Source: Parapristionchus giblindavisi (taxonomy: Eukaryota; Nematoda; Chromadorea; Rhabditida; Diplogasteridae). From it: a stretch of 64,000 bases of DNA. The stretch spans positions 558,001 through 622,000 of the forward strand of contig CALSFV010000208.1 in the NCBI GenBank assembly GCA_943737045.1, in the 5' to 3' direction. Both the position numbers and the translations under genes were made by a program. Shown here one piece after another: positions 1 through 12,932 of this stretch (its first letter is position 1; each line of letters starts with the position of its first letter). Below the pieces are notes generated by a model. The model had not been told where the DNA came from. It ran no database searches and saw only the letters and a program-made list of their open reading frames with translations.

Positions 1-320
1 CATGCAAAACACTTTTTTAAGAAAAAATCCCATTTCCGTTAGTACGATCAAATGATGAAATGTCATTTATCCCAAAGTAGGGATACATATTAATTTGGAT
101 ATCCTTGCCAAACACTATGATGCAATGTGAATAACATAGTTGCTAAGTAACCCTTGGATATATCTTTCATCTCTTCACCCCGTCTCTCTGATAATCGTCC
201 ACTCTCTCGCTGTGTTCGATAAAACGAATGGATTAGTACTTCTTTTTATATACATTTTCTCTTTCTAGTTATCCCCTCTCTGTCATGGCCATCATCATTC
301 TAGATCCGAAATCTATTTAC

Positions 321-3300
321 GCCGCGCTCATGGATAATCCGTCCAATATATCTCTAGCTACATACGTTAAAGAACCTCTAACTCGCTAATTTTGTATTAA
401 AAACTATAAATAATATTGATATTGTGCTTACGTATCATGTCGCATGCAAGACTAAATGTATAAATGTATATTGTAATCCAGTCAGTCTAGCTGACATATG
501 TATCCATACCACAGAACATAGTGTAACATTGTACTCACCAAGATCGAGATGCCCCATATTGAGTGAATGAGTACGAATGCGTCCGCCTGGCTTATCCATC
601 CGACCGGGCTGATAATGACAGATAATTAATATCAACAATGCCAATAAAATTGATGATCATTATGATACAAGCAAATATTATTGTGTTTCATCTTGTAAAA
701 CGATATGATTCTTACTGAAAGTGGCCCAAGTCTTTCGAACCCGGGTGCCTTTGGATAACTACTGGAGATTGAATCATCCGAACGATAGGTCTTGTTTAAT
801 TGACCGCATCTCGGAATCTACAGTAATTATCGATTAGCATATTTAAACAATAAAATTTCGCTTACTCCGATCGGATACGAATTCATTCCATTGAGCGTCG
901 GAGAGCCGAACTGTGATTGATCTGTAAATATCGATTTTTTGCTCATAATATCTAGTTATGGCTGTTATAATTGATGGATATTTACCATTGGGGCTTCCCT
1001 CTCCTGTGACGGGAGACGTTTGTGAACTAGCGAGATATGGTGTTCGTTGCACATGCAGCTCCGTGTCATGATGTGCAAACGCACAGAAGACCGCACGAGG
1101 ACAGTAACCATGCTGGAATGGATGCTGGATTACGGTAGATATGGGTTACGGTAGCTACGGCATATCGTGGGTTCACGTTGGGTCTGATTGAATAATATAG
1201 GTGTTCTAATATTAGGTTTTCGAGAATTGTAGTTGATAAGCATGATATATGTTATTAAAGAGCAAGCTAGCGGAAAGAATAAATGGCAGTCTTCATAATC
1301 ATATGATACACTATTTCTATTTGTGTTATTCAGCGAAATCTCGTGATGAATGTACAATATATGAGAATAGAAGATAAGTATGTATGTATGTATTATTTAT
1401 AAAGTCATTGGGAGATATGACACTTGTTTTTCGTGTGCTCTCTTTCTCATCCATGAATAACGAGACTGATTATGCTAGAGTCATTAGCCGACTCTTCAAG
1501 GAGTTAATGAATGAATGACAACAAAAACGTTTGCATGACCCACCTATGATTACTATACAGAGATCTCGAATAGTTTAGCTTACAGTTTCCTTTAGTATAG
1601 TGAACAAAAAGCAAATGACAAAAAGATAAATCAATAATTAGCAAAAATTCATGAACCCAACGATGGTTACGTACCGGACCCAGTGAATATGAACTGATTA
1701 CCTCAAGCATATCATTACACTTGGTACTCTTGTAGATCTCCGGATGGAATTGTTGTTCAGTCCTCGTGTGACAATACGCACAGTTGTCTCCATTCTCGCA
1801 CATCTCCGGGTCTAACCACTCATCGACTGTCTTTGCCGCCGGACACGGTGTTGATCTGCTTAAGTATCCATTGCACTATCGATTGATCGATAATAAGTGA
1901 TCTACCTGTACTTGTACTTGGCCGGTGGACGCCTTCTGTCCTTTGAATTGTGATAGAACGGGCAGGCATAGCCCTGTCTGCATAATCGTGCGGGTTTCCT
2001 GCACAGTTCCGTCTTGTAACACGAAAGAACGTGATCTTGGCCTGCAAGTAATGTATTACTTTTTGATATATCGCTCTTTGTTCTGTCATGGCCTCCTCCT
2101 TACCACGCACTGGTGGAAATAAATTTACTGAGCCCCTACCGTATTATAGCCTTTCTATAGACCCCTTGAAAGATATGATCTTCTTAATCACTTTCCCCCC
2201 TCTATTATAGTATCTACTTACTGTGCCACAGTGGATCTTCGACCACGAAACTCGTTCTGTCTCTTCCCTCGGATTCATTCATACTATTCGCATATCCAGC
2301 CTCATTGGGATCGTGTTGAGGTTGTCTAAAATATCCGACTGAGAACGTAGTCAACCTAAGGAATGTTTGGATGGGTGAGAGGAGAGAAGAGAGAGGAAGA
2401 GGAGAGCGCCATAGGTGCCCTACTTCTTGGTGTTTACAATCAAAGTGCACAGACGAAGAAGAAGAAAAATAGTTGAGAAGGAAGAGGAGAAGAAGAAGAA
2501 GGTGGAATTGTTTGCGATTCAACGATAAACAACAATTGAACGTCGACTCGTCTTAAGATGAATATTTATGATTCATATCGATTAGACACTCTTATCTCTA
2601 TCAAAGATATTTTTATATTCGATACATAATGTTTCGATAAAGCATCTATCTTTTCTTACGGAATGAGTCACAAGACAGAGATAAGTAATAATATAATGAT
2701 GAAATGCTCATAATTCAATCGTACTATAAACATTTTAATCTTTGTTCAGCTTATTTTGTAATATTTCTATGTCATTGATTAAATTACTATTATATTATTA
2801 TAAAATATATTATTTATAATGAATTAACGGAAATTCTACCTCTGGTCGTACCTTAGATCGATGGCAGAGTGTGCGAACGCACAATGAGGCCCGTTCTTCA
2901 TACACTGTCCTCTACCATCAGTTCCATGTACGCATTGTGCGGTCTTATAGTACCGTAGATGGTACTTCCTCTCGACGTCACCCGACACACGATGCAGATA
3001 TGGACATCTGAATTAAGGAATCGGCATTAATCTTTTTTTAGCTTTCGTTGTGATACGGACAACTTAGTAACATTATTCTTACTTTGACCAACGTATGAAT
3101 GTGCTTACTTTTTGGCTTTAGGAAGGAAAAAAACTCAATGTTATTACTTTGCGTTTAGCATTATCAGTTTCGAGTGATCACTGATTTTGCCATTCTACTC
3201 GCGAGTAGTAGTGGTTTCTGGTCTGCCCGAATGTTATCAGCACCCACGATATGTTGTGCTTGTTTATAACATTAATTAGTGGAGATAGCGAGTAAAGAGA

Positions 3301-5135
3301 AGAAGAGGAAATGAGGAGGGAATCTATAATCTCATCACCATGTTCATCCCTACTATATTCTATCTCTTCGAATACGAAGATCTCACGTCATCTCCTTCTT
3401 TCTCACTCTGTCTCTCTCTCTACCACACACTATCTCGTCTCTCTGTCTCTTTCCGTATCTCACTAACTCACACTCTCTCATCTGCCTCCTCCTCCACGAG
3501 ACCATCGATGCAAACGACATTCAGTACGATAATTAATCGTTTCCCGAGAAACACGAGACTTCTTCAGATCCCAAGACTGCCCCGACTCTTTTCTTTACAA
3601 TTCAGTCTTATTTCATGAATGGGCATGAAGTGGAAAGAGGGAACTAGTAGTAGGCAAGTAATACTAGGAAGTATTCTGTCTTTTTCACTCTCCTTTGATA
3701 GTCAGAAGAAGAAGGAAAGGAATAGAATCAATGTCTATGTATTCGTCCAATTCATTGGTCTTTACTCATCTTCTAAAGATAATATCCTCTCTCAATCAAT
3801 GAATCTTTGTGTGCGTCTCTCTCTTTCTCTGTTTTCATCCCTCACTTCAATGGAAATGTATCATAAAGAACCGCCATGTAGAAATCGATAAAAAGAGGGA
3901 ATTTATGGAGTCCCATTATTGTCAAAGATAGAGAGAGAATACTAGAATAGCATAGAAGACGCACAATACTTGTCTCATTACATAAGAAGAAGAGATGATG
4001 AATAATGTCTTATGTTAAGGAAGTTGAGTGAAGTTTTTTTAAAAGATGCTGGAGTAGCTAAGAATAGAGAGTTTTCTTTTCTTTTCGTACCTTTGAGCAC
4101 TAGAAAAAAAGAAGAAAAAAAGAAGAAGACTTACGCGTCTCCATCAGGGCAGATTCCGGTGTTTTCATCATACTTATCACAATATAGATCGGGCGAGTAG
4201 TTGAATGATCCATCGGGTTTCCTGATTGGTCGACGTCTTCTCTGATTGGCAAAATGCCAATTGAAGCAGGTATACGGTCGGTGTTGTTGACATTGATGCT
4301 GTTTGAATAGTGGACATGGGTCGACTCGAAATTGTGCTAGATACCTGCAATTTAAGCTAAATCAGCTATGCATATTTCAACGTCCCCAATTAATTCACGC
4401 CTGCACATCATTACCTTCGTTTGCAGAACCTATCGATTGGGACCTCCTACCATTCGAGAATTCCCCCCCCCCCCGCTTCAAAACACAAAACACGAATCAT
4501 CTCTTTCTTTCTCTTCTCTTCTCTCTTTTTTTCACCACTATATATTCATTCTTGATCTTTCTTTCAACTGTTTTTAGTGGTTGTTTGCTTAGCCATTTGA
4601 GTGAGAAGAGAGAGATTGACTACTTTCTTCTTCTTCTGCTTTCTTTCAATCCAAATTGCCTATTCCATCCACCCACCCTCCTCATTCTCTTTATTTCATT
4701 TTCATATTCTTCCTTCTTCCCCCTTTTTTTATGCCATTTCACTGATCAAAGCACTCGAGACAAACAAGGCCAGAACAAGAGGGAGAGAGAGAGGATAGAG
4801 AGATAAAGAGGAAGAGTAAAGTGAAGACAGATCGATCAGCATCTATGTTCATTCTATCGTTCACTTTCTACTTACCATCATCCTCTCCCTCTCTCTCTCA
4901 CCTCTCCTCTCTCCTTTCACTCTTCTGCCTATGTGACTGCCATCACAATGATAAACGTAATTGACATGATTACATAAATGGATCAAAAGACGAGAATATC
5001 AATTACAAGGGTATGAGGGACAGAGATGAAAGGTAAAGGGAGATGAAGAGACGGACGGACAGAGAGAGAGGAAGGGAAGAAGAGTGTTCACCTTTGCGCT
5101 CGTTCTCTTATATCAGGCAAGTAATGACTTTCCAT
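321..5135 (-). CDS. unk: Unkempt-family CCCH zinc-finger RNA-binding protein (5' part, continues past left edge)
   Basis: Ten exons were traced on the minus strand: 5135-5092, 4344-4135, 3007-2852, 2325-2222, 2041-1906, 1855-1702, 1112-986, 921-866, 608-539 and, less surely, 357-321. All junctions are GT/AG and reading phase is kept through all of them, giving about 364 codons. The product begins MESHYLPDIRERAQ and then shows the conserved Unkempt array: PCPLFKQHQCQQHRPYTCF, YCDKYDENTGICPDGD, CPYLHR then RKYHLRYYKT, NGPHCAFAH, YKTELCRKPARLCRQGYACP, CENGDNCAYCHTRTEQQFHP with KSTKCNDM, and YCPRAVFCAFAHHD. These are consecutive CCCH fingers in the order known for Unkempt, a cytoplasmic protein that binds UAG/U-rich mRNA and represses translation. 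The family's C-terminal RING region would lie left of the window. The start ATG (5135-5133) is the first in frame close to the conserved block; the frame stays open upstream through GA repeats, so a longer N-terminus is possible. Confidence 0.94.
3008..4134 (-). other. Large intron of the Unkempt gene, CT/GA-rich
   Basis: This 1.1 kb intron lies between the exon ending GDGDA-type residues and the exon starting CPYLHR. It holds pyrimidine-rich runs around 3385-3500 and 3790-3860 but no coding exon that I can support. Open frames here are low-complexity Ser/Leu/Phe runs produced by the CT repeats. Confidence 0.7.
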
Positions 5136-5227
5136 AGTCGATAACAGAAGTGAGGAATGGAAGAAATGAAGGAGTGTGCAGAACACAACTGGGGAGGGCA
5201 GAGAAGAATTGAGAAGGAGCAGCAACG

Positions 5228-5281
5228 AAGAATAAGGGGATAGAGAGGATAGAGGAGAGAGAGAGAGAGAGAGTGAGAGAG

Positions 5282-5330
<49 letters not shown>

Positions 5331-5333
5331 TAG
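5228..5333. repeat. (GA)n microsatellite upstream of the Unkempt start
   Basis: Almost pure GA dinucleotides on the plus strand, about 95 bp upstream of the proposed Unkempt ATG. On the gene's strand this is a CT tract in the leader or promoter region. It produces spurious Ser-Leu open frames. Confidence 0.9.
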
Positions 5334-5479
5334 ATAAGGTGCGAAGCACTCAAGATTGCAACCACAGCAAATATGTATGGTTTGCAGGGAGGTGTCTCTG
5401 ATAATAACCATATTAGAAGAGAGATGGGAAGACTGGAGTACTTACTGTATATGATTGGCCTTCTCTGGCTGTTGTGATG

Positions 5480-6260
5480 TCGGAGAACGATTTTCCATTG
5501 GAAATGAAGAAGAAGAAGAAGGGAGCGAGACACTTCTATCTTTGCATGCGTTCTCGGTCCTTAGAATCAGCTGAGTAGAGAGAAAGGGGAGAAGAAGAGG
5601 GGAGGGGACGATAGAGTGGAGGGGGATGGGAGAACGAGGTGGAGGAGGCGATGCAGAGGGGAGAGTAGGAGATGGGGGAGGAGGAGAGGTGGAGGGAGGG
5701 AGGAGAGAGATGGGCGAGGGGAGGGGAGGAGGCACCGAATGGGGTGAGAGATGAAAAGACGGTAGAGAAACACACAGAGTTAGAAAAGAGAGGAGACGGG
5801 GGATGGGGTGGAAAGGGAGACGAGGAGAGAGGACTTGGCACATAGCCAACACAACTCGTGCTGCGTCGCGTTCGCGTTGCGGCTGCGGCACGTGATGAAC
5901 GAAGGACGGATGTATTTGTGTGGTAGAAATAGAAAAAGAGAAATATGAAAAGAATGAAAAGAAGAAGAAACGGAGAGTGATGGTAGGTGGAATAGATGAA
6001 TGAATCAAATATATAAATGGAGTAGATCGAAAAGGATATTGCCTCCCATCTACTACTTTTCACTCTCTATATCTCTAGCTCTTTACCTCTCTCTATCTTC
6101 ATTCATTCTCCCCTCTCCTCTCTCATCTTCTCTCCTTCTCTATTTCTCTCCCTCTTTCGCTCTCTCCTTCTCTCCTTCTCTCCTTCTCTCCCTCTCTCCC
6201 ACACTCCCTCTCTCCATATCTCTCTTTATGTCCTCTTACTCTTTCTTCACTTTGTCGTCT
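5480..6260. other. Strand-switching purine/pyrimidine tract
   Basis: From about 5480 to 5830 the plus strand is strongly purine-rich (GA/GGA runs); after a short GC-richer stretch at 5850-5900 and a GA-rich stretch to about 6000, it becomes strongly pyrimidine-rich (6050-6260). No coding sequence is supported; translated frames are low-complexity. The position upstream of the Unkempt start suggests promoter or leader DNA, but that is inference. Confidence 0.6.
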
Positions 6261-6623
6261 TAGTTACAGTCATTACGAACATGTTTGTTATCCTTCGATG
6301 TTGGAACATCCATGCAATGACAATACTTTATTCTCGTAGGCTATTTTTTTTAAATGAGAGAATCTGTACATAGAAATTATGATTGGACAAGGCATGGATA
6401 AATGGAAGTGAAGAGAATAGAGGAGGAAGTTTAAGGGGGAATGGAAGATTAAAGGACGAGGAAGAGAAAAGTAGAAAGAATTGCATGTCACTAGTTGAGA
6501 TCAATTGACTGGGGGCAGAGAAGAAGAACTGGTAGATGAAAGGATAGACACGAACACATTGAGAAGAAGAAGAAGAAGAAGAGTAGAAGGAATAACATGG
6601 TATCTATTTATAGATACTCTCAA

Positions 6624-7542
6624 TCATTCCGTATGACCATTCTCTTGTGGTGGTGTGGTGGATGTGGAGGTTGATGAGACCTGAGGTATGGTCCTCTGTA
6701 TGCTCTTATTGTGCCATGTATTCATTACACGTTGTCTAGCATCGGCCTTTGTGAACTCTTCGATTTGTTCCCTGTAACAAAGTGCGATTCGTCCTTGGAT
6801 AGGGAAAGTAATTGGAATCAAATGGACAGTGGAGAACCCGGTAAATAGCCCTCTGCCTCTCCCTCTGCACTCTCTATTATTCCCTCTATCTATAGGTATT
6901 CTTCTCTCTCAAACACCTTACTCTATATCTGTTTCACTATTATCTGTCACGATGTCTATCTCTTACTCTAACTCCTCTTTAACTCCGCTCTCTCGCTATC
7001 CAACTACACTCTTTGTCTTTCTATCTTTAACTCTATCTCTACCTCTTTCCATCTACCTTACTATTCTTACTTTGTTGACCTTTTTGCTCGTTGTGACAAA
7101 TACATAGCAACAGTGGAGGCTACGTTAATAGAGGATGAGAAGGAGAGGGAAGGGATTAAGAATGGGCAAAGTTCACACACACTACAATACAAAATATTGT
7201 TCCTTCTTCGGTGGCCTCTTCCTATTCTCACTTTTTGCTCTTCCTTTACCTCCCACTAGGTAACGTGTCTACCTCTTCTTTTCTCAACTTATTTTACCTC
7301 CTTATCCCATTACAGTCCCATATTTTATTCACTGGAAGAGATCACTGATCTCTTCATCTTTCTCAACATCTTCATCTTCTTCCCTCAAATTTCAATAAAT
7401 CTCTAATAGACCTTGATGGAGAGGCTCTGGGTTGCCTAGGTGCATCTCTCTTTCTTTTAATCCAAGCTTGGAATGCAGCCTCAGCCATTTCCCTCTTCTC
7501 CTTCTCATCTGCCTCCGCTTCCTGTTTCAGTCGATTTGCACT
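6624..7542 (-). CDS. C-terminal exons of a charged coiled-coil-like protein
   Basis: Two exons fit: 7542-7412 (starting after an ATTATAG acceptor) and 6771-6624 (after TGTTACAG, ending TGA). The first gives SANRLKQEAEADEKEKREMA then EAAFQAWIKRKRDAPRQP, rich in Glu, Lys and Arg with an F-x2-W-x2-K pattern like that of CCDC34/MAP-type microtubule-associated coiled coils. The second gives EQIEEFTKADARQRVMNTWH followed by a Ser/Thr/Pro tail ending QENGHTE. The phase (two bases, then one) matches if donor GTCTAT at 7411 is used; that donor is weak. The alternative is read-through to a nearby TGA with an AATAAA motif about 45 bases on (near 7330), making the second exon separate. I do not recognise the family. 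It may be the 3' end of the gene starting at 12007. Confidence 0.6.
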
Positions 7543-10380
7543 CTATAATTAAAATATATAATTACATAATAACAAAATTAAATTATCAATAAATACTTAC
7601 AATACCCAAAGAGTATTTTGTAAATATTCATAGATATGGAATATTCTATGTTAATAATGTTCATTTTCATTGAGCTTTATAATATTTACAGATGCACAAG
7701 TATAGGTTTGCATGCAAATAAATATAAAATTATATGTATAATGTCATAAATTATGTAATAATGTGCCGTATGGTGTTTATAATGTATGCACCCTATTGGA
7801 TGTTATGATACTATGGTCTCTTCCACATTTGTTACTATCTTACTCCTTATATGTCTACACATTTTCTCACTGAGAGAGAGAAGGAGAGATCAATGGTGTG
7901 TTTTTGCATTCTGCACAGAGGGAACGTCAACACACTAAAGTTCAAATATGAGATAGATAGAGGGACTGGCCATTTCTCAGTGGAAAGAAGAGTATATGGG
8001 ATAGGGGGTTGGATGGAGATGGATGAATGGAGCTTTTCATCTAATCTTTCTCTCCTTCTTCAGAGTGAAGACTACTGTACCTTTTGTGCAATGTGTATTT
8101 GACTCGTGAGATGAACGAGGCAATGAAGTCATGCGACCTCCTCTCCCCTCTCCCTCTCCCATCCCTCTCCTCCCTTTCCCTCTCTCTCCTCTTCTCTTCT
8201 CCCCTCCCCTCTCCTCCCCTCTCTTGCCCTCCACTTCGTCTGCTGCCTCTGCATTCACCTTGTTTACTACTCCTTCGTCTCAATCAACACTAGAGAGAAT
8301 AGAAAAGGGGAAGGGGGAAGAGATAAGAAGAAGAAAAAGAAGAAGAAGAGGGGAGAAATAGAAGAGAAACAAGGATCAATTTGATGTTTCTCAGGCGGTC
8401 GAGTAGAAGAGATGATCAAAAATAACGAAGAAAAACGTGTAAATCCTATCTCCTAGATTTTTTAATTACATAAATCGCAAATTTCGTGTATGATAGTTCA
8501 TCATTCACATACCTATAATTCTAGCGTAAGACATCTTTTGGTACCGGAGATCCGGTATACATAATGAAATATGTGTTAATATCAACTGTCTATTGTAAGA
8601 ATTGCGTGACTTCTCTCAATTAAGATATGCAGCTACAACAATGATAGGTATTTCGGAGACGGATGCAAAATAGCAACAAATTATCATATTGATGGATCGT
8701 ATTGGAAGTAAAATGCAGCTTGATAGACATGACATTTCAGTAAATCTTTGATCCCAATTGACAACAAAAGTGCAGGGAGCGGTAATAGTTCTTGTGAAAC
8801 ATACGAAATAAAATCAAACGAAATATTATTAAATCAAACGATTTCTAATTTCTCCAGTTCCTTTTACCTTATTTAATGGACTTGCTTGAATCATTAATTA
8901 ATTAAGGTCCTCGACATTAATGTGCCTCTCTTTTCTGTTTTTTAAAGTATTTCCTGTTGAAATAAATCGAAAGTTTTAATTGAAGATATGACAATAACCT
9001 ATCCCGTTTATTCATATTTACAATAAAATTGTAATCATATCTGGGACATTTGGATCAGTTCTAGATGAATGATTGATGGTTTGGAATTTCATTCACAACA
9101 CGCAGCAATTTCTAAGATGAAGAGATGAGAACTCACTAGACAAACATTCTACAGCGTGGACTTTTTTCTAATTTATGATTATTGTTAGTAAAAAAACTGT
9201 TTTAATTATAAATAGGAATAGTATATAGTATCCATATAAATATTGTTCCTTATTTAACTATAATAATAATTAATATTTGTTATTCACAATAAATCTTATC
9301 GAATCAGTTAATGAAATCATTGTGCTCAGTGATGAGTAAATCACAATATGGCATTATTTAAAGATAGAAACCCGCGAATGTTGACGATTCTCTTATGTAG
9401 GTGATCAATAATAAGCAAGAAATTGCAATGCCAATTCATCAATTCCAGTGGCAAAAGTGCGGACGTCTAATACTAATGTCGCTTGTTCGAAACCCATTGC
9501 CGAAAAGTTATGGATAACTTGAATTAGCAAAAAATAAATAATTTACGGTATGCAGTATAGCTTTAGCTATAGTATTCACAATCAGTTCTCTATTCGCGAG
9601 ACGTCACCTTTAATAATCCTGTTACTATGTTTATAAACCACTCAATAAATTCAGGATATTTATTTCGCTCTATGATATAACTATTGTGCAATCATCCCAA
9701 ATGTAATTGTCTCCATTATCCAAGGACAGTTGTGATTTATTTGGATACAACAAAAACTTGATGTGAATTTTTATTTGATTCACATGCGGGAAAAAGATCG
9801 GATATTTGAAGGTTATGGGACAGTATCAGACTATATAGAATTTCGTATATTACTTTCTGTTTTTGTTTGACACTGATCATGTTCGGAAAGCGTGGCGATC
9901 AAAATACTACTGATAACGCACATTTTGATCTAAAGCTACAGTGAAGCGATCAACGACCAAACAGAAATTTAAAAACAAACACCCTCAGAGCTGCTGGACT
10001 ATTCTAACAATTTCTCCTTTATAACTAAACAAAAATATTATTTCAGACTAATCTACGAGTGAATTTATTCATTCATATGTCGGAAGAAACAGTTGATGGA
10101 ACGAAAAATATTTTTAGAATTTTTTTTACTTAAATAACGATCGTTGTGCCTGTAGGACTCATTCAAGCAAAGAATTCTCCCTTTGACTATCTCATTAATG
10201 TTTAATGTTGAACGAGGGAAAGGTGTGTGAGGGACAACAACCAATCGTGTATTCTGTATAGGAGAGAGAAAGGAGAGATATAGGGAGAGAGGGAAGGAGA
10301 GGGAGAGAGAGACATTGAGAGAGAGGAAAGAGAAGTGGAGAGAGAGAGAAGGAGAGAAATAGGGAGAGATAGAAGATATT
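7543..10380. other. AT-rich DNA with GA/CT blocks; no supported exon
   Basis: From 7543 to 7850 and from 8370 to 10060 the DNA is AT-rich with no exon I can support. At 8120-8360 a CT block followed by a GA/GAA block gives charged low-complexity frames on both strands. At 10260-10370 there is a GA-rich block. The stretch could be introns of the minus-strand gene(s) on either side. Confidence 0.45.
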
Positions 10381-10385
10381 ATTAC

Positions 10386-10409
10386 CTTAGTAGTAGATGA
10401 TGAAGCCAT
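10386..10409 (-). CDS. Possible first exon MASSSTTK
   Basis: An ATG at 10409 is followed by seven codons (ASSSTTK) and a clean donor GTAATA in phase 0. The next candidate minus-strand exon, at 7542, also begins in phase 0, so the two could join as an alternative start. No acceptor is seen just upstream, which favours a first exon. Only 24 bases support it. Confidence 0.3.
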
Positions 10410-10525
10410 TCATGAAGATATAAAAAAGAGAATAAGATGATAGCCCTTTCCCCTTCTTAGTTATTCTCATTTCTTATACTCTTTCATCATCTCTAATTCT
10501 CTTCATATCCCTTTATCTCTTTTAC

Positions 10526-12007
10526 CCTTCACCACACTCTTGATATTCCATGGGCCCTTCCATTCTCCCTTGGGAGAGGTGCGCGAATGAGAAGCATAAA
10601 CCCACTTCATTCTACCCTCCCTCTCCCTTTTCATCTCTCCCTCTCCCTCTTCCTCTCCTTCTCCTTCTCTCTCTCTCTCTCCCCTCTCTTCCTCCATCTG
10701 TCAGACCCATTTAGACTGCCCTTCCTTCTCTTCCATTCTCTCCATCTATCATAGTGTCTATTCCATTTCTTCTCCATATCCTTCTGAATCTCTTTTTCTC
10801 TTCGTTCTCTTCATAATCTTTCTCTCTCTCATCTCATTCTCACTCTTTCGAATATCCACAGGGAATTCATCGCCTCCACTCATATTATGTCAGATCTATT
10901 ATAAATTAATTATGAGAGCTCCTCTGTGATGATTAAAAATGAACGAAAGATGTTAAGAATTCGCAAAAGAAATGAACGAGTGGAAAATTAAGTGAATAGA
11001 AAACTAAAGAATAAACTAAAGACCAATCGATCAAAAATCAAGGACCTGCGTTCGTTTACATGATGTAAGCAACAAAAGATCATGGGTGGGATATATGTGA
11101 GGTCGATGACACATGAACAAAAGGATTGATCACACTTACATTACTGCGTGGAGGTCGAGCAGACAGACTGCGAGGGACCTTCGGACGGGAGTACGAGGCA
11201 CTTCTGAATATTATCATTGCCATAGTATTTATGGCAAATCCTGTCTCCATTTTTCTATCCCTATACCTTTCCATTTTTTCATAGTTCGTGCATTATACAT
11301 CAAATATATCAAGCGACTGTTAAATTTGAACATGTCGTTGGCTAGAAGTTCTCGGCAAAAAATTAACCCAGCTCAAATATATTTAACATTATCTTGAAAT
11401 TTTTACACAGTTTCTCCAATTAATATGCCTGATCTACAGTAATTTAAGGGGTGAGGTACACTGTAAGCATGATGGAATGGATGGGGCAATACCTCGGTGT
11501 TTCATGAGCACTTCTCGTGAAGAGCACACAGTCCATACGAGCTCTTCGAACCTCAGTCGATTGCACTTGACTAGTGTTGTTGTTAGCAGTTACTGGCCGG
11601 ATTGCCAGTGGCGGTCCTTGTCCCTCACTCTGTCTATGCTCTCCCATCGATCCTAGAAGAGACCCATACATACACTCTCGGTTCAAACGCCGCCCCAATT
11701 CAAATGTAAGCGAGAGAGACATAGAGACTGTGAGAGTGAGAGAGAGAGAGTTACAGATAGAGACAATGTATCTATGTATGTAGTAGAGGACACTGATACT
11801 TCCGACACGCGACTAAGCGTGACTGTCTTTGCTGTAGGAATTTCCAGAGAATGATGATGAACAGAAAAAAAGGATTAGGAAATGAAGTTGACGACGAAGA
11901 AGAAGGAGATAAAAGAGTCGTCTCTTTCTTTGTTTATTCTTACCCGAGAAGGTGACAGATCGAGGAACGATAGGCTTTTCTCTTTTACGAGAGAAAGATG
12001 AAGGCAT
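10526..12007 (-). CDS. N-terminal exons of an unrecognised basic protein
   Basis: Exons: 12007-11944 (ATG, MPSSFSRKREKPIVPRSVTF), 11652-11493 (SMGEHRQSEGQGPPLAIRPV to RRARMDCVLFTRSAHETP), 11203-11140 (SASYSRPKVPRSLSARPPRS), and a possible fourth at 10697-10526 (a GA-encoded Glu/Arg run, then MKWVYASHSRTSPKGEWKGP). Donors GTAAGA, GTATTG and GTAAGT are consensus-like, and phases 1, 2 and 0 agree at each join, with split codons completing Gly and Arg. The product is basic and Ser/Pro/Arg-rich with no domain I recognise. The charged style matches the exons at 6.6-7.5 kb, so all may be one gene of about 5.4 kb. The fourth exon is the least certain because it is partly microsatellite. Confidence 0.62.
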
Positions 12008-12930
12008 GGTATATGAGTAGAAGAAGAATAAGAAGAAGACTATTCGAGACTATGCAATGAAGACTAATATGAAGTCCATCAAGGACGAAACGATTCCCGG
12101 ATACAACAAAGACGAAATATTAATCCTTTGTTCCCAGATTTAAGGAAACATCATACTTTTGAGCGCTCAAGTTGGAAAAGAGGAAAGACGAGCTGATGAA
12201 ATAAAAGAAGAATGATGAATAAATAATCTTGATGAAGAATGATGGAAAGAGATGGGATGAGAAGTTTGACCTTTGACATAGAGAGAGGAGAATAATGAGT
12301 GAAAAGTCAGTAAGGAATGAAAATTGAAGAGAATGGAATAAACGAACCAGAAGAAGAAGACGAAGAAAGAAAGAAAGAGTGAATTCAGGAGTGAAATGAG
12401 AAAGAATGACACCCTGGAGAATTTGTAAACATGCAAATGTTGATGAAGACGAAGAAGAAGAAAGGATTATACACGAAGGAGGAAATGGATAAATGGAGAA
12501 AGATCATATGAACATAGTAAAGATAGTATCCATTACTGAGTGAAGAATAAGAAGAAGAAGAAGAGTGTACTAGTAGTAGGAGTACATGATGAGGCTATGG
12601 AAGAAGAAGAAGAAGAAGAATAGGAAGATTGGACGGAGGAAGAAGAGTAGAAGGAGGAGAGGAGAAGAAAGGGGAAGGCCTTATCCGATCACCAGCTGCC
12701 TCTTCTCAATGAGAAAGAGGCAGTCTTGATGAGTCTGAAAAGAGGAACAACAAGAGGAGGATGTACTTCAATTAGAGTGAAGCAATGCAGCCTCCAATGA
12801 GATTTTGGTTTTTTTTAATAGACATTGATGCTACATCCACGAAATACGGAGTCATTGAGAAGTATTTTGCGAAATAAGCCAAAAGACACGAACTCAGAAC
12901 AACACGTAGAAAGTGGTGATTGCAATATTA
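12008..12930. other. GA/GAA-rich DNA upstream of the 12007 start
   Basis: Purine-rich plus strand (GAAGAA, AGAAGAAG runs) immediately upstream of the minus-strand ATG at 12007. No exon is supported; probable leader or promoter DNA. Confidence 0.5.
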
Positions 12931-12932
12931 TA

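Noticed and set aside
4303..4806. A 167-residue plus-strand frame
   Set aside because: It overlaps an Unkempt exon on the other strand and is otherwise low-complexity Phe/Leu/Ser from pyrimidine-rich DNA.
5442..6063. Minus-strand frames rich in Pro, Ser and Leu
   Set aside because: Composition is explained by the GA/GGA tract; no conserved motif or splice context.
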